Source of the DNA: Melampsora larici-populina 98AG31
Taxonomy: Eukaryota > Basidiomycota > Pucciniomycetes > Pucciniales > Melampsoraceae
Length of the DNA stretch: 64,000 nt
Direction: 5' to 3'
Assembly: GCF_000204055.1 (NCBI RefSeq)
Contig: NW_006768792.1
Coordinates: 731,676-795,675 of the forward strand
Part shown: one piece after another, positions 23,255 to 34,429 of the stretch
Numbering within the stretch: the first letter of the stretch is position 1
Layout of the letters: every line of letters starts with the position of its first letter
The notes under the pieces: generated by a model
The model's database searches: none
What the model was told of the DNA's origin: nothing
The model's input: the letters and a program-made list of their open reading frames with translations, nothing else
Program-made: the position numbers and the translations under genes

Positions 23255-23332
23255 AGAGTTAGTGCTCTCGAGTGAGTCGTGCCGGACAAAGTTTCCGGAC
23301 TTCAGTGAAGGTTATACCAACCTTACAGTACG

Positions 23333-23767
23333 ACTCAAAATTACTTACATCTATTGGCCGAATTCTCAGGGCAGCACATCAATGATGATTTGAGAAACAC
23401 AAGGAACCTCACCCAAACAATATATTCCAGGAGCTTCAAATTATTTCTCAGTTTTCCACATCAAATTTCCGGTTGTGAGTTCATATTGGAAATGTGGTAT
23501 ATGGTGGTCCGCAAACTGAATGTCTATGAAATTTCCAGCTAGCGCAACTTCAAGTGATAGGATATGAAACCACATCTGTAAGAGCTAATGCAATAGCAAA
23601 CCCTAGTATACATCTAGTTTAGAAAATTCAAATAGTTGATAAAGAGTGACAATCAAGAGCAAATATGGCAAAACTTTTACATTGTCCCTGACAATGAGTG
23701 AATGAAGAACAAGATGAATCTCAAGGTGGTACTCAAAGGTCACAAGGTATAAATCACTGAGACCACA
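23333..23767. other. intergenic, Gypsy-1 to GH12 gene
   Basis: No gene or repeat recognised. It forms the 3' flank of the GH12 gene on the minus strand. Confidence 0.5.
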
Positions 23768-25006
23768 TCAGCGAGTGTTCTCGTAGCCTGGAACCACACT
23801 TCCGGGAGTGGGTGTTTGATAGCTTGGGGGCATGTAGCCACTTTGATGATGGTTCCCATCCCACAAAAGCTGTAGCGAGGAGTGTGCCGAGAAAATTGAT
23901 TCTCCCCAAAATGCTTCCATCCTGAACAAAAAGGAAATGAGGGATAATCAGGTTTGGGTAAGTGATATAGCGTTTTAATTTAATCATTCACGAACCCTAG
24001 ATTGGCTGTGAAGAGGTACGCGTCGTCTCGAAATATTTTAGCCTCGACGAGTTTCATCAACCAATCCTTCATGTCACCCGCGAAGAAGTTTTTGTATGGG
24101 GTATCGGGAACCAAAGACCTAACCGGAACGTTGATGTCGGTGTTCATGCCCTGGTACAAGGTCCAGTCTTGACCGTAAAGGTTTTTGATTCGCATGGTGG
24201 CATCGCCAGTACCGATTGGCCCCTGACCTCCTTCCCATTCGAGCCACAGCATCAATTCGTGGTCCGATTTTTTGTTAGGGCCATTGGAAACAACAAAGTC
24301 GAAGCAAACGTTCCCTTTGAAGCCTGCTTTACGGTTACGACGAGACCACTAGAAGCAAAATATCAGTGAACGCCTACCTCACACTGCAATTATGTCGCTT
24401 TGATGACTCAACACACCTTGTATGATGCTGGAATAGAGGAGTAATCTTTAATCCTGTTGTTCAGATCCGAGGTCATCCCAAGGAAAGAATAGCTCTTGGG
24501 TACGTTGGACCTGTGAGACAGGTTAGGAAATATTGATGGTTAGCATTCAACACTTCCTTGGAACACTGCCTTGGTGAACTCACGTGCTGTCGACCTTCGC
24601 GATCTTAAGATAGTTTCCCCAATGAACCGTGGTACCATTAGTGCCATAAAGGACGGTTTCTTCAAGACCAATGGTCTTTTTCCGGTTGTAAATCTACGAC
24701 AATACATGAAGAACTTGCATGTTAACTGTATATTTCTTGGCCAACTACCGGAGACCAAAGAAATAGGCTCACCATATTGTACAAAATGTACCAGGGTGGT
24801 ATCAAGGTCGCATCTTCGTTTCCAGCAAAAGGTTGCTTATAGGACAAGAAGGTCCACTTTCGCTTAGCGAGTTTGTTAAGTTGTTCGCGACCCGAAGAAA
24901 TGAGAGTGGAAGCCAAGGCTGATGGCCTGGAAGCAGTCTGAGGGAAGAAAAAAGCAATCCCCACGAGCAGGGTAGGAAGTAGTTGTAAAAAGATTGAAGT
25001 TCTCAT
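23768..25006 (-). CDS. secreted glycoside hydrolase family 12 (endoglucanase/xyloglucanase), 314 aa
   Basis: Five exons on the minus strand: 24773-25006, 24584-24693, 24417-24510, 23996-24348 and 23768-23921. Introns are 79, 73, 68 and 74 bp, all GT..AG; the last donor is GTTCGT. The spliced frame is open for 314 codons. It has an N-terminal signal peptide (about residues 1-26), a GH12-like middle (VHWGNYLKIAK, SIPASYKW), the nucleophile Glu177 in HELMLWLEWEGGQGP, and the acid/base Glu266 in LGMEAFWGES. GH12 enzymes cut beta-1,4-glucan or xyloglucan; secreted from a plant-colonising fungus it would act on the host cell wall. It is the only clear ordinary host gene in the window, and is undamaged although flanked by retrotransposons. 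Substrate cannot be told from sequence alone. Confidence 0.87.
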
Positions 25007-26892
25007 GATGGGAAAAATAAAAAAAATCGTAAGGAAAATGCTCAGAAATCTCGAGTCTTAACTTTCAAAGTTGCGAAATGGTTCAAAGAGCAACGGCAAG
25101 GGGTGGTCAATATATGTGATTTTCTCATTTACTTGATACATACACACTGGGTACAACCATTGCCAATCGGCGGCTTTCGTCGCAAGCCACAATTGAACTG
25201 CCGCTGCGGGGCCCTGTTCAACCAAACTTCCTCAAGGCCCTGCCAAATTCCAGGCTGACTATGTACATACATACATCGGCGCACAAACTTCGCTGGCCTC
25301 TTTGGCTGGTGCGGGAGCAGTTCATCAACCTCTCTTTCATCTGTTATGTGAATCTGCTCAAGTGTCATGAGTCATCTCCAGCTACGTATCTATCAAGCAC
25401 GCGCCAGCATGAGCCTGGCTGATGGGGCGAAGGACTGTGGCTTGCTCTTTGAGTCTTTGATGAGTGCATTTGTGATGCGGGGCGCTGAGAGTATATGATC
25501 AATAAAGACCCAAAGAATTTTTCCTAATTTTTCCTATCACTTGTGTGAGAGTGCCTGCAATTAGAGAACACGGGGTTCAAGATTGATTCTAGCAACTTGT
25601 GGAGCCGGATCCAGTGGCTCAGTCAAAGATCAATTCACAAAGATCAGAGCAGACAACTGCTATCTAGGTTCATGTGGACCAGCAAGCTATACCGACCATG
25701 TACAATCACCTATAAAAAATCCTGTACAGGATACGCAAGAAGTTGAGATTTTTTTCGCAACAAAGACACTCAAAAGGGTAAGCTCTGGTAAGCTTGACTA
25801 AGCCCCTCACGGGGCCGCGTCCGCACCGTTGATGACAAAAAAGCGGCCACGTTCAAATTTCACCCATATTTATGTTGACCGGGGTACCCACAATGGGATG
25901 AGCAGAAGTCTGGGTACTTGAAAAGCTCATCTTTCAAAGCATAAATTCTACATTTATCACAAAATTGGTTTGTGTGGAATCATACTAGCGCAGATCAGAT
26001 GCTTGAGAAAGATACAATATGGATCTATATAAGAATTATACAATTAAAACATTGGGTACAACATACATATCAGAGTTGTATGAAATTGGCTGATTAAAAA
26101 GTGTTGGTTTTCACTGTCAATGAAGTGGTTTAGAGTGGGTTATGATGCTGCAAATTCAAGTAGGATGGACAACTTTGTTGATCATGGGATGAAGTTTGGG
26201 AGTTGTGGAAATACCACCCTATTTAGTTAAGGCTGATTGTGGCCCTCAAGGTAGCCTCAGATCCAAAACTTCATGAGAGGGAGTTTCCACCAGGAGATGT
26301 CTTGGACCTTTGCATGCCAGGCACCCTTGTTGATAGGGGAAGTTGTGTTTCTCAAGTCTCAAGGTATTTATGTCTTTTAAAGTTGATGTGGTAAAATGTT
26401 GTTGTCTTTTGTGATTGTCAGTGACCCTGTAGAAGTCCATGTCCAGTCGAGATGAAGTATACTCATGATTAATTAATTGGTGCAAAGTTTTTGAGTTTTG
26501 CATGTTATAAGCGGATCTAGATGTCTTGCAGATCAACTAGCCTTCATCTTTTCGCGAGTCAAGTGAATGTTATGGGTGCCCAAAAGTACGACGGTACCCA
26601 GAGAGTTCCATAAGAGATTGGAGATAGCGGCCCCAAAGACCACAGTCCCGAGGAGTCCAGTAGAGGTATCAGAGATCATGCACGGCAGGTAGAAAATCTT
26701 GGTCCTTGTGATTACTTTTGTAATTGATCATTCCAGATTAAACTTATGTCTGTTTTAGACTGGACTGATATGTCTGTTCTTGTTGCGACCAAACCCTTAT
26801 TTCATTTTGTTATTAACTGACCTAACATGGATGCTACTACAAAACTAAAAGATGGTGTTAAATGACGTACCTAGATGGCTTAGTGTTGGAGA
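25007..26892. other. intergenic, GH12 gene to Gypsy-2
   Basis: Mostly non-coding. One stretch (about 26560-26715, minus strand) reads as a hydrophobic open segment including LPCMISDTSTGLLGTVVFG and ISNLLWNSLGTVVLLGT, which could be an exon or a remnant of a membrane-protein gene; I do not recognise it. A 97-codon minus-strand frame at 26246-26536 follows it, without a recognisable domain. Confidence 0.35.
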
Positions 26893-27058
26893 TGTTATGA
26901 GCCGTATTAGGCTACTTCAGATATGCTTATACATAGTAGACCACTTATCTTGTACGCTCTCGAGCACAGACCATGTTCCTCACGTTGCAATCTACTCAGT
27001 ACTACAAGGGCACTATTGATCATCTCTCATCTCTCTCTATCTACGTCGAGTCCTTACA
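26893..27058 (+). repeat. Gypsy-2 5' LTR
   Basis: Short LTR of 166 bp, TG...CA ended. An A-rich leader (27110-27300) follows before gag. Confidence 0.93.
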
Positions 27059-27442
27059 TATTGCAACGTCATAATTCAAGAGATCGGAGAAGATTGATAA
27101 ATTGAAGAACAAGCAAGAAAAAAAAAAAAAAGAAGAATTAAAAGCAATCAAAACGAAAAAAGAAAAGAAAGTTAAAGTTAATTAAAGTTAGTAGTAAAAC
27201 AAAAGTGAAGATCAAAGAAGCAAAACTATACGGAGAAAGTAAAGATTAGAAGATTAGATAATTCAAGAATCGATTAAAGTTTAAGATCTGTAAAAGTTTG
27301 AAGATCCAGACTCAATTACTAGCCTCCCTCGGAATCAACCACCACGCCGGAATTCACGACCCCCCAAAGTCCGACTTCTACAACTTCTACAGACCACGAC
27401 TCTGAATTCCTAGACGCTCTCGAACCCACGTCTAATCCACAT

Positions 27443-28765
27443 ATGTCGGAAGTCAACATGTCAGAAGCTAGCTTGGCCGGTGTTATGCAGCAACTCAATA
27501 ATCTAACGGCTAGATTAAATGAGGAAGTCAATCGCCGAGAACAGGCTGAAGCCAACCAACGTGCATCCGACGCCAAACGTATTGAAGTCGAGCAAAGATT
27601 ACTGCAATTAGAACAAACGCAAACGTCGTGATCAGCTCCTGCAGCTCAAGCTCCTCCTATGCCTTCCTCAACTATCCCATCGTTTCCAGTAAGCGCTGGT
27701 GCAACCCACGCACAGGTGCAACATATCAGACCACCTAAAATCGCTACTCCGGATAAATTTGATGGGTCTAAAGGATCTAAAGCTGAGATTTTTATGAATC
27801 AGATTGGAATCTACATGCAAATGAATTCAACGTCCTTTGTTGACGAAAAATCTCAAGTTGCGTTCGCAATATCCTACATGACCGGGAAAGCTAGCATGTG
27901 GAGTCAAGCCTTTACCGATCAATTGCTAGATTCAGAACAAGCTCACCTTGTCAATTGGACTAGCTTTGCCAACTCTTTCCGTGCTACATTCTTTGATACC
28001 AAAAGACTTGCCAAAGCTGAAAACAAAATTCGTAGTCTCAAGCAAGTTAAGGCTGTATCCGATTATTGGATCAAGTTTTCTGAGCTCTCCCTAGTTGTCA
28101 AATGGCCTGAAAATATCCTTATGTCACATTTTGAACAACAGTCAACTCTGAAATAACCCATACCACTTATAACACATACTCTTGCCTAACCCATACTTTT
28201 TTTGGTCCATAATTTTCACTTTTTAGCCCCAAAGCCCATTGTGATAACACATACTCTATGAAAACCCATACCTTTTGGGGTCCATAAAAAGGTATGGGTT
28301 GTTTCAGAGACAACTGAAGGTCTCAAACGCGAAGTCAGTATTTATATGATTCAACAAGAGTTCAAATGTGTAGAAGAAATGGCCCAATTCGCAATCAAAC
28401 TCGACAACAAATTGCACAACCGATCTCAGAGCTTAACGATGCCAACCAGCACTTCATCAACTCCAATCGCCGATCCTGATGCGATGGATTGCTCAGCTTA
28501 TCGAATCAACATCTCCCAAGAATAATATCGAAAAAGAGCGGCAAATCGTGCTTATTATGAATGTGGGAAAACCAACCATGTGATCGCCAATTGTTATATT
28601 GCAAAGAGAAAGAAGAGAGGAGGAGGAGGATTCAGAAGTAGTGAAGTTGATCAGTTAAAGGCCAGAATTGCAGAATTAGATAGCCAGTTGTCAGAAGTCA
28701 AAATCAGTGATACAAACTTAAGTAGATCAGAGTTGTCAAAAAATGGAGAAGCTCGGGAGTGCTAG
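27443..28765 (+). pseudogene. Gypsy-2 gag
   Basis: Same-frame segments 27443-28138 and 28319-28765 flank a 178-bp MITE. The N-terminus is a coiled-coil-like Glu/Gln/Arg-rich stretch (about residues 1-60). A retrotransposon Gag domain follows with KFDGSKGSKAEIFMNQI and VKWPENILM, then a zinc-knuckle remnant YYECGKTNHVIANC whose first Cys (28553-28555) has become Tyr. Stops at 27629-27631 (TGA) and 28523-28525 (TAA). It ends at 28763-28765 in the frame +1 to the protease. Confidence 0.82.
28139..28316 (-). mobile_element. 178-bp CAGTYRWCTCTGAAA MITE, copy 1
   Basis: Starts CAGTCAACTCTGAAATAACCC and ends with the inverse CTCTGAAAC-type repeat (GTTTCAGAGACAACTG). It is flanked by AA on both sides rather than TA. 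Removing it with one AA joins the Gag frame exactly. Inverted relative to the copy at 29030-29207. Confidence 0.85.
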
Positions 28766-29029
28766 TTGTGCCTCCCCCGAGCAAAATACCTTTAGGTGTG
28801 GAAGTTGGTGACATTGATAGTCTTGAAATGAATGATACTAGAATTATTGACCATGTTACCCTCCACGACCCAAACTCTGACACAACAATCACCGCACGAG
28901 CCTTAATTGACAGTGGTGCTACCCACGAGGCTATTAGCCTCAAGTTTGTGAGAATGTATAACCTTCACACTGTTCCTTTATCACATTCTCACAGCGTAAC
29001 CGGATTCAGCGGACATGAATCCCGAGTTA

Positions 29030-29207
29030 CAGTTGTCTCTGAAATAACCCATACCTTTTTATGGACCCCAAAAGGTATGGGTTTTCATAGAGTATGTGTT
29101 ATCACAATGGGCTTTGGGGCTAAAAAGTGAAAATTGTGGACCAAAAAAAGTATGGGTTAGGCAAGAGTATGTGTTATAAGTGGTATGGGTTATTTCAGAG
29201 TTGACTG
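29030..29207 (+). mobile_element. 178-bp CAGTYRWCTCTGAAA MITE, copy 2
   Basis: Same length and sequence family as the copy at 28139-28316, in the opposite orientation. Flanked by TA (29028-29029 and 29208-29209). Removing it with one TA restores the protease frame (ESRV to THSGD). TA duplication and CAGT ends fit a Tc1/mariner-derived MITE. Confidence 0.9.
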
Positions 29208-29439
29208 TACTCACTCTGGCGACTATCACATTGACGACGAATCCACAATCACCACTTTCATCATCACATCCCTCAGAGACAAGTATGATCTTATACTGGG
29301 AATGCCGTGGATAAGAAGAAATCACTCAAGAATCAATTGGAAAGAAGGCAGTCTATTAAGACACAATCTCAGCATTGCTGTTGCGGATGCAACATCGTCG
29401 AGGCCGGAAAAAACCTTGACGGACCAAGTATTGGAGCCT

Positions 29440-29515
29440 GATAGGCACGCTAGGCAACTTGACGAGGGGGCAGAGATTGTAAATGACTCATCAATGCCCC
29501 CGCAATGTGAGTATT
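29440..29515 (+). repeat. G5YR stem-loop repeat, copy c
   Basis: GGGGGCA (29466-29472) pairs with TGCCCCC (29495-29501), loop 22 nt, followed by GCAATGTGAGT. It lies in the spacer between protease and RT of Gypsy-2 and is translated there. Confidence 0.75.
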
Positions 29516-29689
29516 TCTCGTGTACTATCAACCCAAGTGAAGAAACCAGTGGCAAGCTTAATCATCACTTAGAAAACAGTTTACCCAACGAAGCAGCTAC
29601 ACCCAACAGTATATCACGAATGGAATCACCTGCAGTTAACCAAGAGTTGACTTTGTCCAATCCGCCAAACTCCTCAGAAGACCACGAGT

Positions 29690-29775
29690 TGGACCCAATG
29701 AGGAAAGCTAGGAAAAGTGACAAGGGGGTAGAGATCGTAAATGACTCATTTATACCCCCACAGAGTGAGTCTGTT
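29690..29775 (+). repeat. G5YR stem-loop repeat, copy d
   Basis: GGGGGTA (29724-29730) pairs with TACCCCC (29753-29759), loop 22 nt, followed by AGAGTGAGT. About 260 bp after copy c, same coding spacer. Confidence 0.75.
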
Positions 29776-32700
29776 AATGCTCAATCAACCATGTCTTGTG
29801 AAACAATGAAAAAGCAGTCTCCTCTTCTACAGGGAAAAATCTCTCGATTGGCGACACGAGCACTTCCACAAGGACCAGCAAGACGCCTGTATTCGCAGAT
29901 AATCTCAAAGCAACAGCACTCTCTCTCACACATCAACGCCGCATCTGCTTCATGGAACGTATCTGCTAAACTTAACGCGGAACTAACACAGAAAGCACCA
30001 ACACGAACAGCTGCCGAACTAGTCCCCAAATGTTACCACAAGTACCTTGACATGTTCGAAAAGAGCAAGTCCAATGTTCTACCCCCACATCGTCCTTATG
30101 ACTTCCGCGTGGATCTATTACCTGGAGCGACTCCTCAAGCTGGGCGAGTAATCCCTCTATCACCCAAAGAAAGCGCGGTATTGGACGAAATGCTCGAAAA
30201 AGGCTTAGAGAATGGAACAATACGGCGTACTACTTCTCCATGGGCGGCTCCCGTATTGTTCACTGGGAAGAAGGATGGCAGTCTACGACCATGCTTTGAC
30301 TACCAAAAATTGAATGCAGTGACAGTGAAAAATCGATATCCGTTGCCTTTAACAATGGAATTAATTGACAGCTTGCTTGATGCCGATGAGTATACCAGCT
30401 TAGATATGAGAAACGGATACAACAACTTACGTGTAAGAGAAGGCGACGAAGCCAAACTGGCGTTTATCTGCAAACAGGGTCAGTTTGAACCTCTCACGAT
30501 GCCTTTTGGTCCCACTGGAGCTCCTGGGTTTTTCCAATACTTTATTCAAGACGTACTCAAGGCTCACATAGGACGGAATGTAGCGGCTTATCAGGATGAT
30601 GTTCTCATTTATACAAAAGCTGGGGTTGATCATAAAGCTGTGGTAAAGCAAGTCCTAGATCTTCTCAAAGCACAAAATGTATGGCTCAAACCGGAGAAAT
30701 GCAAGTTTTCAAAATCAGAAATAGCATACCTAGGACTAGTAATATCTAAGAATCAAATAAAAATGGATGAAACCAAAGTCAAAGCTGTTAAAGACTGGCC
30801 AACTCCGAAAAATTTGGGAGAAGTCCAGACATTCATTGGCTTTGCAAATTTCTATCGACGATTTATTGGTCAATTCTCAAAGATAGCTAGGCCTTTACAC
30901 GAATTATCACAAAAAGACACCGCCTTTGAATGGACAACTGAACGGCAAAAATCATTTGAACTACTTAAGGATGCATTCACCTCAGCCCCAATCCTCAAAA
31001 TCGCTGACCCATACAAACCGTTTGTATTGGAATGTGATTGTTCCGACTATGCTCTGGGCGCGGTTTTATCTCAGATCTCAGATAGTGACGGACAACTTCA
31101 TCCTGTAGCTTTTCTATCTTGATCATTGATTAAAGCTGAAAGAAATTATGAGATATTCGATAAGGAACTTCTAGCAGTTGTCAGTGCATTCAAAGAAAGG
31201 CGCCAGTACCTAGAAGGGAACCCGAATAGACTAAATGTGATTGTATACACTGATCACAAGAATCTGGAATCTCTCATGTCAACAAAGGAACTAACTAGAA
31301 GGCAAGCTCGTTGGGCGGAAACATTGGGCAGTTTTGACTTTGAGATACGATTCAGACCGGGGAAGCAGTCAACTAAACCGGATGCTCTTTCACGTCGACC
31401 AGACCTAAAGCCTAAAGACGGTGAAAAACTATCTTTCGGACAATTACTCAAGCCACAGAACTTGCCAGCAGACGCATTCATTGATGAACTTGACTTATTT
31501 GAATCATGGGTAATTGACAAACAAGAACTTGGAGGTGCTGAAGTGAATGAATTAGTTGATAATAGCGACACTGACGACAAAGACTCAGAACTGTTATGGA
31601 ACGATGCGAGAATACTAGAAGAAATCAAGAGCAAATCAAAATCCAATCCGAAAATCATTGAAATATTGAAACTTTGCAATGGAGCTTCTTGGACGAAATT
31701 AGTCAAAGATTACAGCAAGATTAATGAAGTCTTATATTTTAAAGGGAAGGTGGTAGTACCTAATGATCATAATCTAAAAGTTCAAATCCTCAAGTCACGT
31801 CATGATAGTCGTCTAGCAGGCCACCCGGGAAGAATGAGAACATTGGCACTAGTCAAAAGAGCTTATCATTGGAAGTCGGTGAAAGCATTTGTTAACAACT
31901 ACGTCGACTGTTGTCAATCGTGCCAAAGAATCAAATCAAGAACTATGAAACCGTTTGGTAGCCTGAAACCTCTCCCTATTCCAAGTGGACCCTGGGTTGA
32001 TATCTGCTACGATCTAATTACCGACTTACCTGAATCAGATGGTAATGATAGCATACTTACAGTAGTGGACCGGCTAACCAAAATGGCACATTTCGTACCA
32101 TGCAAAAAGACTCTTTCATCAGACGAATTGGCAGATATCATGATCAAGCATATATGGAAGTTACACGGAACACCTCAAACCATCACGTCGGACAGAAGTA
32201 ATGTCTTTATCTCCAAACTCACAAAAGATATACATAAAAGATTAGGGATAACCACTCAGTCTTCAACAGCCTACCACCCGCAAACTGATGGTCAGTCAGA
32301 AATCACTAACAAGGCGGTTGAACAGTACATTAGACACTTCACAAGTTATAAACAAGACGACTGGAGCTCTTTATTACCCATGGCAGAATTTTCATACAAC
32401 AACAAGGACCATGTTGCCATAGGCATGTCACCGTTCAAGGCGAATTACAGCTTCAATGTCAGTTTCACAGATGTTCCTACGGGAGATCAATGCTTACCAT
32501 CAGCCAAGGGAAGATTAGCTCAAATAAAAGACACTCAAAGGGAACTTAAAGACGCGTTGCAATTCACTCAAGAAACAATGAAAGCCCAACACGACAAGAA
32601 AGTGCAAGCAACACCGAATTGGAAGGAAGGGGTGATGGTGTGGCTAAACAACAAAAACATATCCACCACAAGACCAACTGCTAAGTTTTCGCATCGCTGG

Positions 32701-33163
32701 CTTGGTCCGTTCCCAATACTGAAGCACATATCTGCTAACGCGTACAAACTAGATCTACCAAAATCAATGGAGAAAATACACCCAGTGTTTCATGTAGGAC
32801 TACTGCAACGGTTTGAAAGAAGCAAAATAGCAAATCAAGATCAAGTGCCACCTGAACCTATTATCATTCAAGAAAGTGAAGAGTTAGAAATAGCTGAAAT
32901 CCTAGATAAAAGACGCCGAAGAGGAAAGGTAGAGTACTTAATAAGTTGGAAAGGATATGATGCTAATCATGATTCATGGGAACCTGAAAATTTAATGAGT
33001 AACGCGCAAGAACTTATTAATGAATTCAATATTAAATATCCTCAAGCAGAAACAAGATACCGTAGGGTACGGAGATAGTCATGAGGGTTAAAGCTTTTTT
33101 CCCACAGGGTTTTTAATGCTAACCTGTGGAAAGATGCTAACCCGTCAAGAGGGGGTTGAGTCA

Positions 33164-33178
33164 TAAAAGGGGGAGTGG
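33164..33178 (+). promoter_or_regulatory. Gypsy-2 polypurine tract
   Basis: AAAAGGGGGAGTGG directly before the 3' LTR. A hairpin CCACAGG/CCTGTGG lies upstream at about 33102-33130. Confidence 0.65.
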
Positions 33179-33344
33179 TGTTATGAGCCGTATTAGGCTA
33201 CTTCAGATATGCTTATACATAGTAGACCACTTATCTTGTACGCTCTCGAGCACAGACCATGTTCCTCACGTTGCAATCTACTCAGTACTACAAGGGCACT
33301 ATTGATCATCTCTCATGTCTCTCTATCTACGTTGAGTCCTTACA
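33179..33344 (+). repeat. Gypsy-2 3' LTR
   Basis: 166 bp, two visible differences from the 5' LTR. Confidence 0.93.
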
Positions 33345-33436
33345 GGAGATGGATAAGAAACTGGACTAGGAATTTAGGAACTTGTAGATTTTTGATATGT
33401 GATTGAGATTTATGCTTGTATAAGAATTTATGTATA

Positions 33437-33616
33437 CAGTCGAACCTGTGCAATCACATAATTTGGGTGGAAGACTTTTCCTATGCATTTTGACGGGTTA
33501 TGCAATCCCATTGTCAAATTTGGCAGTAAAAAGCATCAATCGAGATTGAGGAATTTTTCTATGCATTATCACGGGTTACGCAGCTGCGTGGGTATGCAAT
33601 TGTACAGGTTCGACTG
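33437..33616. mobile_element. 180-bp TA-flanked MITE
   Basis: CAGTCGAACCTGTGCAAT at 33437 returns inverted at 33616 (ATTGTACAGGTTCGACTG). TA lies on both sides (33435-33436, 33617-33618). No coding capacity. Tc1/mariner-type by duplication and CAGT ends. Confidence 0.85.
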
Positions 33617-33652
33617 TAAATAATAGCTATTCAAGCTTTGTATTTTGTTTTC

Positions 33653-33962
33653 TCACTCACTCATCTTGCTACATCTCTTTTTGTCCACTTTCATCTTTCT
33701 TATTCCATCAACTTCCACACCACAGGTGTGTTTTAAGCTTTTTGTTAACTAAGTCCAACAAAGATTTATATTGACACCAGCGCTTTTAGGTCAGCATCTA
33801 TTTTGTTTCACGTATTTCTAAATTTCTTTCTCTATATGAAATTTTACTCACTCATCTTGCTACATCTCTTTTTGTCCACTTTCATCTTTCTTATTAGGTG
33901 TGTTTTGAGCTTGTTGTTAACTAAGTCCAACAAAGCTTTATATTGACACCAGCGCTTTTAGG
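33653..33962. repeat. imperfect direct duplication, two units
   Basis: Units at about 33653-33791 and 33846-33962 share CTCACTCATCTTGCTACATC, then TAACTAAGTCCAACAAAG and GACACCAGCGCTTTTAGG. The second lacks about 20 bp. No gene. Origin unknown. Confidence 0.75.
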
Positions 33963-34429
33963 TTTTTACCACTTTTTGCCCTTCACAGATTAAGGAGTAT
34001 ACAAAAATTACCACTATCTCCAATTAGGGCTATGACCCGGACCCGGCCCCGTAAAACCGAGGCTGCCCGAGCATATCCACCAGAGCAGCAGTACGTGCCC
34101 CGGGTCACTTAAACCTAAGTTGATGAGACTCACAAAAGTCCCCCGGGCGTCCCGGGCGGTACCGTTTGCCCCGTTGCCCGAGCACTCCTCCCCTCAAAAC
34201 CTGGCCAAAGGATCTACCATCCGTCCATCCATCCATCTGACTTACGTGAGAGTCGAGACTCGTGATCCCATAGTTCAACTTTAAATAATACACCTCATAC
34301 ATACCCCATTCTAAATAAAGTTCCTTTATCAGCCTTCCTTTTAAGCTTAAATCACGTCATAGCTTCCTTTCATCGCGTTCCTTTGAATCGACTCGATATT
34401 CTTCATATACAATGCCTATTTAATCATCT

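Larger units (their letters stand above)
771..23327 (+). mobile_element. Gypsy-1: complete but dead Ty3/Gypsy LTR retrotransposon, heavily invaded
   Basis: The 5' LTR (771-1109) and the 3' LTR (21093-23327, interrupted) share the same ends, TGTRAGGGTTACAC at the start and CCAACCTTACA at the end. The element is flanked by a perfect 5-bp duplication GTACG at 766-770 and 23328-23332. Internal order is gag, protease, reverse transcriptase, RNase H and integrase, which is the Ty3/Gypsy order. After subtracting the two inserts and their 9-bp duplications, the 3' LTR is about 341 bp against 339 bp. By eye the LTRs differ at about 12 positions (roughly 3.5%), so this is the oldest dated insertion of the window. 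Coding parts carry stops, a lost protease Asp and a damaged RT active site, so it is non-autonomous. Confidence 0.92.
21093..23327 (+). repeat. Gypsy-1 3' LTR, split in three by two insertions
   Basis: LTR pieces lie at 21093-21276, 22354-22455 and 23255-23327; together they match the 5' LTR. Each break is a Mutator-like element with a perfect 9-bp duplication of LTR sequence. Confidence 0.92.
28759..33078 (+). pseudogene. Gypsy-2 pol: protease, RT, RNase H, integrase, chromodomain
   Basis: Open in one frame apart from the MITE at 29030-29207 and TGA at 31120-31122. Protease: ARALIDSGATHEAIS and YDLILGMPW. RT: DYQKLNAVTVKNRYPLP, SLDMRNGYNNLRV and the active site YQDDVLIY. RNase H: LECDCSDYALGA, DKELLAVV, TKPDALSRR. 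Integrase: AGHPGRMRTL and CCQSCQRI zinc site, then core Asp in CYDLITDLP, Asp in TSDRSNVF, Glu in GQSEITNKA. C-terminus: a chromodomain with VEYLISWKGYDANHDSWEP. All catalytic residues are present, so the single TGA in RNase H (probably CGA before) is the main pol lesion besides the MITE. Confidence 0.93.
26893..33344 (+). mobile_element. Gypsy-2: complete Ty3/Gypsy chromovirus, damaged
   Basis: 166-bp LTRs at 26893-27058 and 33179-33344 (TGTTATGAG ... CCTTACA) differ at two positions by eye. A perfect 5-bp duplication GGAGA lies at 26888-26892 and 33345-33349. Order is gag, protease, RT, RNase H, integrase, chromodomain, which is the chromovirus class. Coding damage: TGA at 27629, TAA at 28523, TGA at 31120, a frame change at 28759-28765, and two MITE inserts. 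Confidence 0.95.

Noticed and set aside
23991..24000. GH12 stop right after GFVND, giving a protein without the acid/base Glu
   Set aside because: Use of the GTTCGT donor at 23995 and acceptor at 23922 keeps phase and supplies the expected Glu and C-terminus.
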